A DNA stretch of 64,000 nucleotides. Origin: Prorocentrum cordatum. Lineage: Eukaryota; Sar; Dinophyceae; Prorocentrales; Prorocentraceae. The notes under the pieces are model-generated. The model saw nothing but the letters and a program-made list of their open reading frames with translations, had not been told where the DNA came from and did no database searches. Within the stretch, counting starts at the first letter, position 1. Every line of letters begins with the position of its first letter. Position numbers and translations under genes: made by a program. The DNA is taken from positions 218,967-282,966 of the forward strand of contig CAUYUJ010009802.1 in NCBI GenBank assembly GCA_963575745.1, written 5' to 3'. Positions 21,038 to 31,085 of this stretch are shown here, piece by piece.

Positions 21038-21655
21038 TCATAGCTGCCGCGACTGGAGTGCGCAACTGCACCGCCTCGACACTATCACAGTTTCCGTCTG
21101 CATCTTCCGCTTGTGGAGATACAGAGACGCTTTGGGGAGACCCTCGTCGACCGCCAGCACGACCTTGGAGCGTTCCCCGTCGCGCTCCAAGGGCGCCACC
21201 TCTGACGCGAAGCGCAAGCAGAAGTGTCGCGCAACCACGAATGAGTCCGCAACCAAAAGGTCCACTAGAACGTCCCGCACATGGACCGCCAGGTTGCGGG
21301 CATCCTGCGCTGCGGCCCGTGCCCGAAAGCGCTCCCCAGTGGACAGCGAGATCATCGTGGCTCCCCGCGCCAAGGCAGACGTGTCCCCCAGGCACCCCGG
21401 CGGTATCCGGAGCAACCTGAGCGCCGAACGGATTTGGGTGCAGTGCGTCATCAGCGTGGCGCCGTTCTGCACCGCGAACGCGAAGGCGCCGAGAACCGGC
21501 TCGGCAGGCGGCCGCTGCGCTAGCCCGAGACTCTGGGCAACCTGGCCCCACAGCCGCAGCGCAGCAGCGCATTTGTATGCACGCTTATGCCACCCGCCAA
21601 GTTCCCGCCTGAACAGCTCTTGCGTGACGTCGAACTGAAACATGTTGTCCTTCAT
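21038..21655 (-). pseudogene. Tyrosine recombinase fragment of element 2
   Basis: YR proteins integrate circular cDNA by site-specific recombination. About 205 residues are open. The helical part contains 'MTHCTQIRSALRLLRIP'. The segment 'HFCLRFASEVAPLE' resembles the first catalytic-Arg region, and a following 'SLYLHKRK...VSRRCSC' block matches, from memory, a recurrent feature of dinoflagellate elements. The HxxR and Tyr parts are not in this frame, so the domain is truncated or shifted. Assignment rests on pattern and position. Confidence 0.5.
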
Positions 21656-22479
21656 CTGCGCAGCGCGCTCCCCGGGGTTGCCCAGGGCGTTTCCGCGCCG
21701 TCTCGTCCGCGCAGCTCCTCGGGCGAGACGCGGCCGAGCGCCTGCACGGCGTCAGCCACCTCCTCTGAGTCCAGAAATGCGCCTCGCAAGCGGGCCGCGG
21801 CTAGAAAACCGAGGGCCGTCATCGCTGCTTCCGTTGTCGGCTGTCTCACCTGCGGAATGCCCCCCTGCGCCACTGGCGCGGCCGCGACGTCTTGGTTGGC
21901 TTTCCCCTGAGGACAACAGCTGCCGCCGGAGCGGCGCGCCTTGCCGTGGACAGAACAGTCAGGAATTCATTGGGCAGGGTCCTGAGACAATGCCAAACGT
22001 CCCGAAGTTCTTCTACGCCCACGTCGAAGACGTCGTCGCCGCCCACGGCGCCACCGTCAGCAAGAGCGCCTAAGACGTCGCCTGGAACTCTGGGATGGAA
22101 CTGCGGCGGCGCGCGCTGGAGCACGGAGGCGAACCGCTACTCCAGAGCAGTTGGCGGGGGCACTCGGGATCTGCCTTGGCCTGGCGCCTCGCCTGCAGCA
22201 GCCGCGCGGGCAGCGCCATCGCCTTCTTTCCATCTCTTGCGCTTATGGTCACTCAACTCAGATGCCATTCTGGGCCAAACCGGCCACAGAAAACAAAGCA
22301 CGCCACGCGCGCGGCCCACTGTGAAGACACGGCACGGCGGCCGCAACTCAGAGATACACACGTTTCCCGCGCTCGGTTTTTTCTAATGTTCACCCCCGCC
22401 CAAACTCCACTGACGGCCAGCCCCACTCGACCCCGGCGAAACCTGACGCGAGAATTCTCGCGTCAGGTTAAGTTGCGCA
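21656..22479 (-). other. Region between RNase H and YR of element 2
   Basis: Minus-strand segments at 22124-21846 and 21873-21652 look protein-like ('EELRDVWHCLRTLPNEF', 'AALGRV'-type helices), but no domain was recognised. A short 10-bp inverted repeat 'cctgacgcga...' lies at 22441-22469. Confidence 0.3.
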
Positions 22480-22950
22480 ATCTCCGGATTTTTTTGTGCC
22501 TCCCGAGCGGGCCAATCCGCCGCGTTTAAATGCGACGTAGCCGCGGGTCGCAGCTGCAAACCAGACGCCTGTCACCGTGGCGTTGAAATCTCGCTGGCGG
22601 GAGCGCCCGCGAAGCAATGTCCCGAGGGCCACTGTGGAGTCTATCAAAAAACTATATCGAGTCCAGCCGCACCTTCTGCTTCCTCGAAGAAGTGCCAGAG
22701 TGCGCATGCCGCCGCTGCCGGCTCCCACGCGTGGATCTGCTGCCGCCTCGGGCAGACCCACTTCCTGAGCCAGCTGGGCGGAGACAATGAAAACGCCTTG
22801 CGACCAGGGAGCACCGCGGCGCAAGCCAGCGCGCCTGCACCGGTCGCGTCTGCGCATAAACCAGACGTGGCTTGACAGACAGGAGACAGCGGCACAGCCC
22901 TGCATAGCTGCGAATGAAGGCGCCGCTGCCATCACAGGAGCGCCCTGCAC
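22480..22950 (-). pseudogene. RNase H-like fragment of element 2
   Basis: RNase H removes the RNA template during reverse transcription. The segment 'FLIDSTVALGTLLRGRSRQ' matches the second-Asp region (…DS…KGRS…) of RNase H in this element type. It follows the RT fragment and is open for 160 codons, but the surrounding frame is not continuous with the RT. Confidence 0.5.
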
Positions 22951-23034
22951 AGACGCCTCGAGACGCGATTGCTTTTGCCTGCTGCGTGCCTGAAAAGCGG
23001 CGCGAGATAGACGCGCGCGCCTGTCCCGAAGACC

Positions 23035-23763
23035 TCAGTGGCTCCCCAGCTGAGCCGCCCTGCGATCTTCTGCGCGCGTGCTGGCGTCGGCTGCTGGCTC
23101 TGGATCAAGCCATGTGCTGCACTTCTCGCGCTGGATGACAAAATTTAAACATTGTCCGGCCGTGTCAACCGACACGTGCACGCCCAGCGCTACAAAACTG
23201 CAAGCAGCGGTTACTGCTTTCTCGGAATCGAGACGCCACCCCAGCAAGTCCTGCATGAATCTAATCAACGCGGCGGCGCTCACAGCGCTGTCGCCCCATT
23301 CACGCGCGCACTCAGCATCGGTGCCGAAAAAATCGTCCACCAAACGTGGATAGACGATGCTGAAGAGGCCTAGAAGAATCGATTGAAATGCTGCGCCCAC
23401 GCGCTGCCAGGCATGGACGCTCCCCTCAGCCGCACACGGGCAGCAACGCAGCTGCAGGAATTGCCCCTTCTCGACCGACTCAGACGTCACAGCAGCTGCG
23501 AATGGAAGATGATCGCCTTGCAACGGCAGGGTCTTATAAGCCTCGCGGACATCGTCCTTGCGGAACCGGATGTCCTCTGCGCTGGCTCCGCCAGCAATGA
23601 GGCGCTGAGCGCCGGCCGCCAAATCGTCCAGCGCCTCATGGACGACGCGCTCCGAAAGCGCCGTCGCGCCGTTGACTTCCGACAGTGTCAGGTCCAGGTC
23701 GTCAATGGCACGCAGTTTGCGGTGTCACTGACCGCCGCGGAAGCGCCGCCCCTCGTCTGCTAG
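23035..23763 (-). pseudogene. Reverse transcriptase fragment of element 2
   Basis: RT copies the element's RNA into cDNA. Visible motifs are 'KDDVREAYKTL' (motif A, with catalytic Asp), 'HAWQRVGAAFQSI' (motif B region) and 'YPRLVDDFFGTD' (motif C with the Asp-Asp pair), then 'GWRLDSEKA'. The frame is open from 23622 to 23035. Upstream palm parts lie in other frames. It is a fragment of about 195 residues. Confidence 0.7.
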
Positions 23764-23831
23764 AAACCGAGGGGACAGCACGACGCCGGAAAGATCCGAG
23801 GGCAGGCTGCGCCACTTGGCCTGACCAACCG

Positions 23832-24357
23832 TCACTTCCGCCTGCGTGCGTGCCCGGAAACGTCGGCAATCAAGGGATCACGTGTCTGGGAGCCACATGT
23901 CCCGTGCAGAATGGCAGCGTTTGCGCTGGGAGCCGCTGCCAGAATTGCACCCGGAGACGACTCATGGGCAGTCACGCTGCACATACGCATGGCGCCGCTG
24001 GCCGGAGTTAGCCTCACAAGAGGAAAACCCTGCGCCAGCGCCGTGGGAAGACCCGTGTCCTCCTCCGAGCCAGATGCCTCCAGCATCTCGGCCAACAACA
24101 CCAAATATTTTCTCCGGACCCAGAATAACACGAACAGGCTCTGGCAGACGCCCATACTGATCGCGCCACGCTTGGGCTGTCACTTTTTGGCGGTGTTGCC
24201 AATACTGGAGTTGGTGCTTCCTAAATTCGAACACTGCACTTGGGTCGGCGCAGTGCCAATGAATTACAGCTCTGGGCGCTTCGGGAACATGCAGTGTCCC
24301 GGTACACCGCGGAAGGCGCGGCGCCCATTCTAAGTGAGAGAGTGGATCCATACCCAC
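23832..24357 (-). pseudogene. Pre-RT region of element 2
   Basis: Two overlapping frames carry 'FRKHQLQYWQHRQKVTAQAW' and then 'LLAEMLEASGSEEDTG' with 'LAQGFPLVRL'. From memory, this pairing (basic tryptophan helix, then an acidic 'EML' segment and a 'GF.L.G' motif) precedes RT in dinoflagellate retroelements. A frameshift separates the two near 24110. Confidence 0.45.
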
Positions 24358-24510
24358 TAAACTAGAAGTATTACTTACGAGAGAATCTACTGCGGCACAG
24401 AATGCAGAGAGACTCTCGCCGGCGCCAAACGCACCTGCGAAGCTCTCGAAGAGCTCTCCCTCTTCCGAAGGCGCCCCGTTGAAGACGCAATCGGAGCTGT
24501 CGTGCTCCAG

Positions 24511-25827
24511 TCACTTCTTGCGGCCGCCCTGTGAGTCCTTCTGCCAGTCCTGCCAATGGTCGCCCTGATTCGAATGCTCCGTCTTGCGGCGCTTCGGCGA
24601 CGTGGGCGCCATGGACCCCGTGGGGCCAGTCTTGCCGCCCTTGGACTGCTCGCCCTTGCCTCCTCCCCTGGGGGGCGCGCCTTTGCTCCCGTTGGAGCCA
24701 GCGGAGCTGCTTCCAAGGCCCGTCGTTTGCTTGTTGCCGCTCGTCCTGGCGACCTCCTCGGCGCGCTGGGAAACCTTATGCTTTGCGTCTTCCCGGACGT
24801 CACGATCCAGCTTGCACAGCGGGGTGTCGAGCTGATCGTCTTCTCTCTGCTCCAGGGCGCGGGCCAACTTTGGACGGGGGGGCAGATCGTAGTAGTACAC
24901 CACTCGGGTGCCACCACGCTCCTCGCACAACCGCACCAAGTGCATCTCGTAGGCCATGTACTGCATTGGGGTGATGACCTCGGTCAAGATCATCTTCGCG
25001 CCCCAGTCGTGCAAGTGACCGAGGAAGTTGGCAAAGCCACACGAAGCTGATGCGCTCCTCCATGGTCCACGTCCATTTCGCCTCCCAGGCCTCCTTGACC
25101 TTGTCCTCGATAGACCCGTCGCCGACAAGAATTTCCAACTTCGGCGTCCTTGAGAACCCGGGACGGAAGTTCGTGAGCAGGTCCTCGCCCTCAGACGACC
25201 CGACCCACTTCCGGCCCTTGTCCCTGGCGGTCTTGGCCGAGGAAAATGCCTCCATCCGAAGAAGGGCTTCCTCGGTTGGCACCAAATCGCCCTGCACGCG
25301 CTGGAGTCCGACCTCGCGGAGCCTAGTCTTCACGTCGAAGCTCAAGGTCCCGCGCGCGGCTTCCTTCTCAGCTTTCGCACTCTGGACCTTGGCCCACTCA
25401 GCGATCGCCTGCGCGGTCTGGTCCGCAGCACTGGCCGGCTCCAGCTGGTTGCTGGAAGCCTCCAGCTGCGCTTGCGTCTGCGCCTTCAGGGCAGCATTGA
25501 CATGAGCCGGCCGGCTTGAGCGCGAAGCTCTTCCATGGCTCATTCGCGTCGTCTGCACATGGGGTCGTGTTCGCCTGCATTCCAATGATCACGAAATCCG
25601 GCATCTGTTTGTCAACCAGATCGCCGGGGTGCACTGAGCCGATCGCGTCAGCCAGCGCCCGCGCCGTGCCGGCGTAGAAGATTAGCGGATGTGTCTCCGC
25701 CGGCGATTCGTGGACGGACGCCACGAACTCCACCCATGCCGTCGCCTTGTCGACGCCGGCGCCGGCGAACGCCCCTTGCTTTGCCGCAGACACCATGGCG
25801 CGGGCGTCCTCGACCGGGAAAGCCATG
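24511..25827 (-). pseudogene. Gag-like protein of element 2, in three frames
   Basis: The apparent start is the ATG at about 25827. The first frame runs to about 25500, the second ('LEASSNQLEPASAADQTAQA', then 'LVPTEEALLRMEAF') to about 25050, and the third ('MILTEVITPMQYMAYEMHLV', then a low-complexity Lys/Gly/Ser tail) to 24511. Two frameshifts therefore break it. A charged, disordered C-terminus suits a nucleic-acid-binding capsid-like protein. No zinc knuckle was seen. Confidence 0.5.
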
Positions 25828-26019
25828 GCGCGAGACGCTGGTGCAGGATAGCGACAGGCAGACCAGAATGTCTTTCTGGACCCCGAACTTGACGTAGCTT
25901 GAGCCCAGCCGACTACGGAGGAGGAAAAGAGGGACAGAGACAATCTCCCAAAACGCCACGGTGGCATAAAAATGGTTCTCCTCCCTGGCGCAGATGGAGG
26001 CGGAAGGAAGCGACACACC

Positions 26020-26160
26020 AGCACGCCTTCAACCTTGACTGGGAGATTGGTCTTCAGCCTTGAACGGAAGATTGGCCTTCAACCTTGAACGGAAGATTGG
26101 CCTTCAACCTTGAACGGCCCCCCCAGGGGCCAGGCTTTCAACCTTGAACGGGAGCAGAAC
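26020..26160 (+). repeat. ~26-bp tandem repeat (CTTCAACCTTGAACGGAAGATTGGC)
   Basis: About five units of 'ttcaaccttgaacgg', most with 'aagattggcc', lie just upstream of element 2. Confidence 0.85.
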
Positions 26161-26394
26161 GAGTGCCACGCACTGAACTGTCAACCTTGATCTTGAGCAG
26201 ATTATCAGAGCAGTCTGGAGCGCGCCGCGCCGTGACCCGCCGCCGGCGCCGGACGTTTGCCACTCTGCACTCTTCCGCCTCCCGCCAGCAGTGCTCGACC
26301 GGATTCCCCGCTTTGCCTGTCCATTATCCTCGCGGCCGGGCGCCCCCGGAGGGACGAAAGATCCTTGAGGGAGGGGTTTATCAAAACAGCCACC

Positions 26395-26515
26395 GACAGG
26401 GGGCGAACCTCCTAATCGGCAGAAGTCACCTCCTTATCGGCAGAAGAAAGCAACTCCTTATCGGCCGCGCAGAAAAACCTCCTCATCGGCCAGACAATCA
26501 ATCTCCATATCGGAA
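26395..26515 (+). repeat. ~21-bp tandem repeat (CCTCCTTATCGGC)
   Basis: 'ctcctaatcggcagaag', 'ctccttatcggcagaag', 'ctccttatcggccgcg' and 'ctcctcatcggccag' repeat at irregular spacing. Confidence 0.75.
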
Positions 26516-26985
26516 CCGAAAAAAAACACGACGTCCAACGTCCCTGCAACCTCCACATCCTCAGAGGACAAGGGGGGGGGGAGGAGGAAGGGGGGGGAGG
26601 GAAGGAGGTTTCCGAGGTTGGTCATCGGGAGGTCTCCTTCGGGGCCCGCTCTCGAAAGGGCATCCCATACATGGGATACCCATTCATAGGCGTCGCTAGA
26701 GCGACTCGGAAAACACTCGCGCACTTGAACGTGCATGTGGGCAACGTGCGCTGGCACGCATGAAAGGGGGGATCCAATTTTGGGATCCCCCTTTGCGGTT
26801 GCCTTGTCGCCGCAGCGCGGCCTGGGCTTTGACCTCCGCACCGGAGACACCTCCGCGCTGAGGGGATCCGAACTAGGACCCCCCCAGCACCGAAGCCGCA
26901 GGCGAATCCACCTGGGTCGCAAAGCATTCATGTTGAATGCCCCCCACCTGCCTGACTTGGCACGGCCCAATGCACTGGACCACGG
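26516..26985. other. Spacer with a hairpin at 26768-26808
   Basis: 'gggggatccaattttgggatcccc' is a short dyad, and a G10 run lies at 26571-26580. No gene is supported. Confidence 0.4.
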
Positions 26986-27385
26986 TCGAAGACCATCCTG
27001 GCCGTCTACGACGACTTTGGCCTTGGCTCCCCAATGACCAAAAAGCCCAGGTGGGACCGGCCCTCCGCGGTTTACTCCCAGCGGTCCTGGTCCCAAGCTA
27101 CCTCTGTCGCCCACGACGACGCCGGTCTGAGAGAAGCCCAAGGCCAGAGGGCCCAAGTGTAACCCAGCCCTGTGCTGTAGTTGATTTGGGCGAAACCCAC
27201 GGACCAGAGGACCCGATCGAAGACCGGCCCTGTCGTCCGCGACGACGCTGGTTTGGGCGAGGCCCCGTGACCAGAAGTGCCAATCGAAGACCGGTAACCC
27301 AGCCCTGCTGGTCGCGAGGCCCAGTCGGAGACCGGCCCTGTCGCCCGAGACGACGCTGGTTTGGGCGAAGCCCAATTGAACCCGT
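26986..27385 (+). repeat. ~110-125-bp tandem repeat
   Basis: 'gaccggccctgtcg', 'cgacgacgctggtttgggcga' and 'taacccagccctg' recur about four times, with key blocks near 27007, 27113, 27240 and 27349. The repeat is degenerate. Confidence 0.65.
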
Positions 27386-27534
27386 GTCATTGGAGACACA
27401 AACAATTCCAGAAAATTCGCGATAGTTTCGTCCTCTCAGGGACCACGCGACTAGAGGGGCCAGGTGTAACCCAGCCCTGTGCTGCTGCTGGTTTGGACCC
27501 CCTGAGGATGCGCGTCGCGCAGGGACATAGGGGT

Positions 27535-27735
27535 TTGTCCGTTGGACAAGGGCCCCTGGGCGCGCGCGGCGCGCAGGCATTGAGTGCGCTCCGTGGGCAA
27601 ACACTTTGGGCGTACCCTGTTGGGCAGAGGCCCGCTCGACAAGGGCCCTGGGCGCGCGCGTCGCGCAGGCGTTGAGCGCGCCCCGTGGGCAAACACTCTG
27701 GGCGTACCCTGTTGGGCAGAGGCCCGCTCCCTGTT
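27535..27735 (+). repeat. ~97-bp tandem repeat, two copies
   Basis: 'gacaagggcccctgggcgcgcg', 'gtgggcaaacact' and 'gggcgtaccctgttgggcag' occur in both copies with few differences. Confidence 0.8.
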
Positions 27736-27814
27736 GGGAACCTGCCGGCTGGTTCGCTTGGCCAGCCACCTCTCCGAGCTGTGCACGAAGAGTGCGCCAC
27801 GAGGCCACTCTCCG

Positions 27815-28080
27815 AGAGCCGGCCGTGCCGGCGAGCGCAGGGCGCACCGCGAGCCACGCCCACGGCACGGGAGGGCGCGCAGCCTCGCCGAGGCGGCGGC
27901 CCGCCTCGGGAGCTCCCTCCGGAGCCACGGCCGGAAATTTGCTATCCCGCCTCGGGCCCGGGCGGTGAGCGAGGGAGCGGAGCAGCCGCAGGGCGACCGA
28001 ATCACCGAATCCCCGAATGGGATGACCGCGGCCTGTGAGAATCTTCTTCCCCTGAACCAATGCTTAGGGATGGTAAAAAA
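27815..28080 (+). repeat. ~255-bp dispersed repeat, second copy (first at 20106-20353)
   Basis: The two copies are close to identical, from 'gccggcgagcgca(a/g)ggcgcacc' to 'cttcttcccctgaaccaa'. No protein was recognised in either. Confidence 0.8.
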
Positions 28081-28304
28081 ACACATGAAATAGGAAGGCG
28101 GATGAAGTCCGCCGGCCCCCTTGTGGGGGCCATCAGGCTGCGAAGATTAGGCTTTCATGTTCCCTGCACCAGTCCCAGTTTCAAGTCTCCGATGTTACAG
28201 TCCTGCATTCTGCTTCCTACTGTGAGTTGTTGCTGAACGCGCGAGGGGGTGAGCCCCAAACCAGCCGTTTTACCACCCCCAGATCACGTGGGACGCGTAA
28301 AAGT

Positions 28305-28560
28305 ATATGATATTCGCGCCCCCGAGGCCATCATCCCTCGTGAATTACAGCATGTTCGCGTCCCCGAGGTCATACACCCTTGTGAATTACACCATATTCG
28401 CATCTCCGCGACCATAACCCCTTGCAAATTACGCGATATGTGCGTCCCCGAGGCCACAAAACCCGGGTAATTTATACAACGTTTGCGTCCCCGACGCCAT
28501 AAACTCTCGTAAGTTACACAATATTCGCGTCCCCGAGGCCATAAACCTTTGCACATCACG
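28305..28560 (+). repeat. ~42-bp satellite, array 2
   Basis: About six units of 'ttcgcgtccccgaggccata' with 'cttgtgaattac' match the array at 14560-14880. Confidence 0.8.
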
Positions 28561-28626
28561 TGCAGCACAGCTCCGGCAAGTCCCATTCGAAGAGAGGGGG
28601 GCCGGCGGCAAGGTGCGAAGCCCTTA

Positions 28627-29160
28627 CGGGTATATTGGGTCCAGGCCATCCCAGAGAATAGCAAGCCACAGTAAAAGCATACCGATTCTTGAAACAGGAA
28701 GGCGCTTGAAATTGATTGGGACCTGGGCATCCCAAAAAACACCCACTAATGACCGACCTGTATCCATAGGGAAGAGGGATGGATAAAGTGAGCTGTAGAA
28801 AAACTGGCGACACAAATTTGTTCCTCGAATTCGGCCTCCAAGCGCGCCCAGACCGGGCCATTCTGGGCCGTTCGCAAGCGACCGGGGCAGGACAAGACGG
28901 GTCCCTGATGGGGGTCCACCGACTGGGGGATCGATGAGGATCGAAGATGATCGACATGGATCAACAGGTGGATTTGCCTGCAGCGCTCCAGCACTCGGCG
29001 TCGATCCAACGTGGGGCGCTGAACGCCACTTTGGGCGCCCAGAGCATCGATGAGGAGGATCGAGGGTCTGGGGCGATGTGTTGTTTTACGTGCTCGCACG
29101 TGCCTGGGCATTTCCGAAGGGTTTCCAGACATTCTGGAGGGCTCCAGATTGGGGCAACAG
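28627..29160. other. Spacer, nothing recognised
   Basis: Ordinary composition, with no convincing exon. Confidence 0.4.
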
Positions 29161-29164
29161 CATG

Positions 29165-29280
29165 GACGTGGACAGCGGAGGATCGAGGAGGAACGAAGCG
29201 GGTCGAGGAGGATCGAGACATCGAGGATCGAAGGACCGAGGCAAGTCGAGAAATCGAGGCGCCGTTCGGGAAACAAGATG
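29165..29280 (+). repeat. GGATCGAGGA minisatellite
   Basis: Short units such as 'ggatcgagga' and 'gacatcgagg' repeat imperfectly. Confidence 0.6.
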
Positions 29281-30000
29281 AAGTTGCGAACCTCCTGCCG
29301 GCCAGCTCCGACCTGCAGTCGATGGTATTGTTTTATACAAGCCCAATCCTTTCAGACAAGTTCGTGGCCCCATGGTCCGTAGCTCGTTGGAGTGACTCTC
29401 TTGATCACGCGTTCACTGCTATGCTACAAATTATCTCAAGACGTCTCGGGCCTGTGGAGCAACGCCCTCGCTCAGACGTGCTTCAGCTCGTGCGTCTGTT
29501 GCGATGGCGTGCTTCACGAAAATGAGGCGCAGCTGGTGGAAGTGCGCATCCTCTTGTTGCACGAACGCTCGTCGTTGCACATTGGGGGATTGCTGCTGTT
29601 GCTGTTCAGCCAGCTGTTTGCGCATGTGCTGCAGCAGTTGGGTGGTGCTTGCCGACCTTGGCTCAGGCGCGGACGGTTCCGCTCGCTGCTGAAACCCCCG
29701 CGGCCGTGACGGTGGCGCTTGGTTTTGGACGCGGGGCGAAGTCCGCCTGCGGTTCCGCCTCTCGGCTGGCCCCCTCTGCCGCCTCACTTCCATGTCGGGG
29801 CGCGGCCGGGCACAGGCTTAATCCTCTTGCTTCCGAATCTCGTCGGGGTCCTGTCGCGCGCAAGGCCGACGAGGAGGACTTCGATTCCGACCTGCAACGG
29901 GGTCTGACTGCGCGATCTGTCCGCGCCACTCTGCTGCACTCGGGCAGCTTGTTGGCCCGGTCTCTACGTCGAACGCCGCATCAGAGATGACGGCGCTCAG
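29281..30000. other. Spacer, possible 5' part of the LINE-like element
   Basis: A Gln-rich minus-strand frame at 29793-29431 has no recognised domain. Nothing is firmly supported. Confidence 0.35.
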
Positions 30001-30149
30001 GTAACACGGCGGGGGGGGGGGGGGCATTCCTGCATGAGGTGCTATTGTCGACGGCACCAAAAACGACCCCGCGGTTTCGGCCATCCTCGCGACCGCGAGA
30101 TCGACTGAACCCCACTACCCCATACCCGCCCGAGCGCAACCGGGCGTCG

Positions 30150-30890
30150 GGGGAGGGGCAGACATGATTCCAATGGCCGCCAAACCGAAGGCATCTTTGC
30201 GGCGTCTGTCCATGCCAAATCGGGGGCGGACAACGCTGCGCTCTTCTACCAGGTCTGGGAGGCCGCAAAGAGGGTGGTGGATGCCCCGCACTTCATCTGC
30301 ATGGACGCCCCAAGCGACATCAAAGACTCTGCTCTTCTCACCGGGATCTGCAACCTGGGGCGGCCCAACGTCGCCGTGGGATACCCGGGCAAAGAGTCCT
30401 GCACCTACGCCAAGACCATGACTGGGATCGACGAGCGCCAAGGACGGGGGGGGCCCGAATCGATCGCGCGCTCACGAACGCGAAAGGCAGACAGCTGGTC
30501 ACCGACAGTATCCTGCTCTGCGATCTCCCCACCAAGCAGCACCTCGGTCTACTAGGCTCCGTCAACCTGGACATGGCCAGACATTCGGCGAGAAGACGAA
30601 GGACAGTCATAGCATGCCCAGTGGACCATCCAGCTATAGGCACCGATGGGCAAAGCGCCCTAGGTGACTGCGTCGAGCAAGTCTACCGTGCACAAATGGA
30701 CGCGGCTGGCACAGCCGATGACGTCGATGAGCTCTTCGATATCGCCAATCAAGCTGCGCGCGAGCACCGCGATGAACTCCGCGCCAGAAGCCCGCGCCAA
30801 AGCAAGACAATCCAGCTGCCGGGCATGGCAAGCCCATCTTTCGCAACGGTTACGCAGCACCGCTGAACCCAGAGCATGGGGGAAACTATC
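30150..30890 (+). pseudogene. LINE-like endonuclease-region remnant
   Basis: In LINE elements an apurinic-endonuclease domain nicks the target. Here one frame carries 'DAPHFICMDAPSDI' (position of the 'GDFN' motif, degenerate), then 'CTYAKTMTGIDERQG'. A frameshift near 30455, at a G-run, continues as 'IDRALTNAKGRQLVTDSILL', the place of the family's 'R.DY...' block, then a linker to 30865. Catalytic residues look lost. The assignment depends on the RT and RNase H remnants downstream on the same strand. Confidence 0.4.
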
Positions 30891-30989
30891 CGATCGGCGA
30901 ATGATTTGGACTAGCTCCCCAAGCAACTCAGATCCATGACAAAAATTACGCTACCGAAGAACCCCACATACTTAATTTAAATATGATGT

Positions 30990-31085
30990 GCTTGCTTATG
31001 TTTTTAATATATGCGCAATCCTGCGTTCTGAGCCCTCGTCGCGAATGTTTCCCCATGTGTCATCCAACGCCATATTGCTTGCCAC
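30990..31085. other. Short AT-rich junction before the satellite array
   Basis: An AT-rich stretch links the endonuclease remnant to the 79-bp array. Confidence 0.4.

Larger units (their letters stand above)
20991..25827 (-). mobile_element. Decayed tyrosine-recombinase retrotransposon (element 2)
   Basis: Minus-strand fragments follow the order expected for a DIRS-type element: Gag-like (25827-24511), a pre-RT region (24357-23832), RT (23763-23035), RNase H (22950-22480) and YR (21655-21038). All are broken by frameshifts. The RT has a conventional DD pair (LVDDFF), unlike the YVDN of element 1, so this is another lineage. I did not find terminal repeats. Confidence 0.65.
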
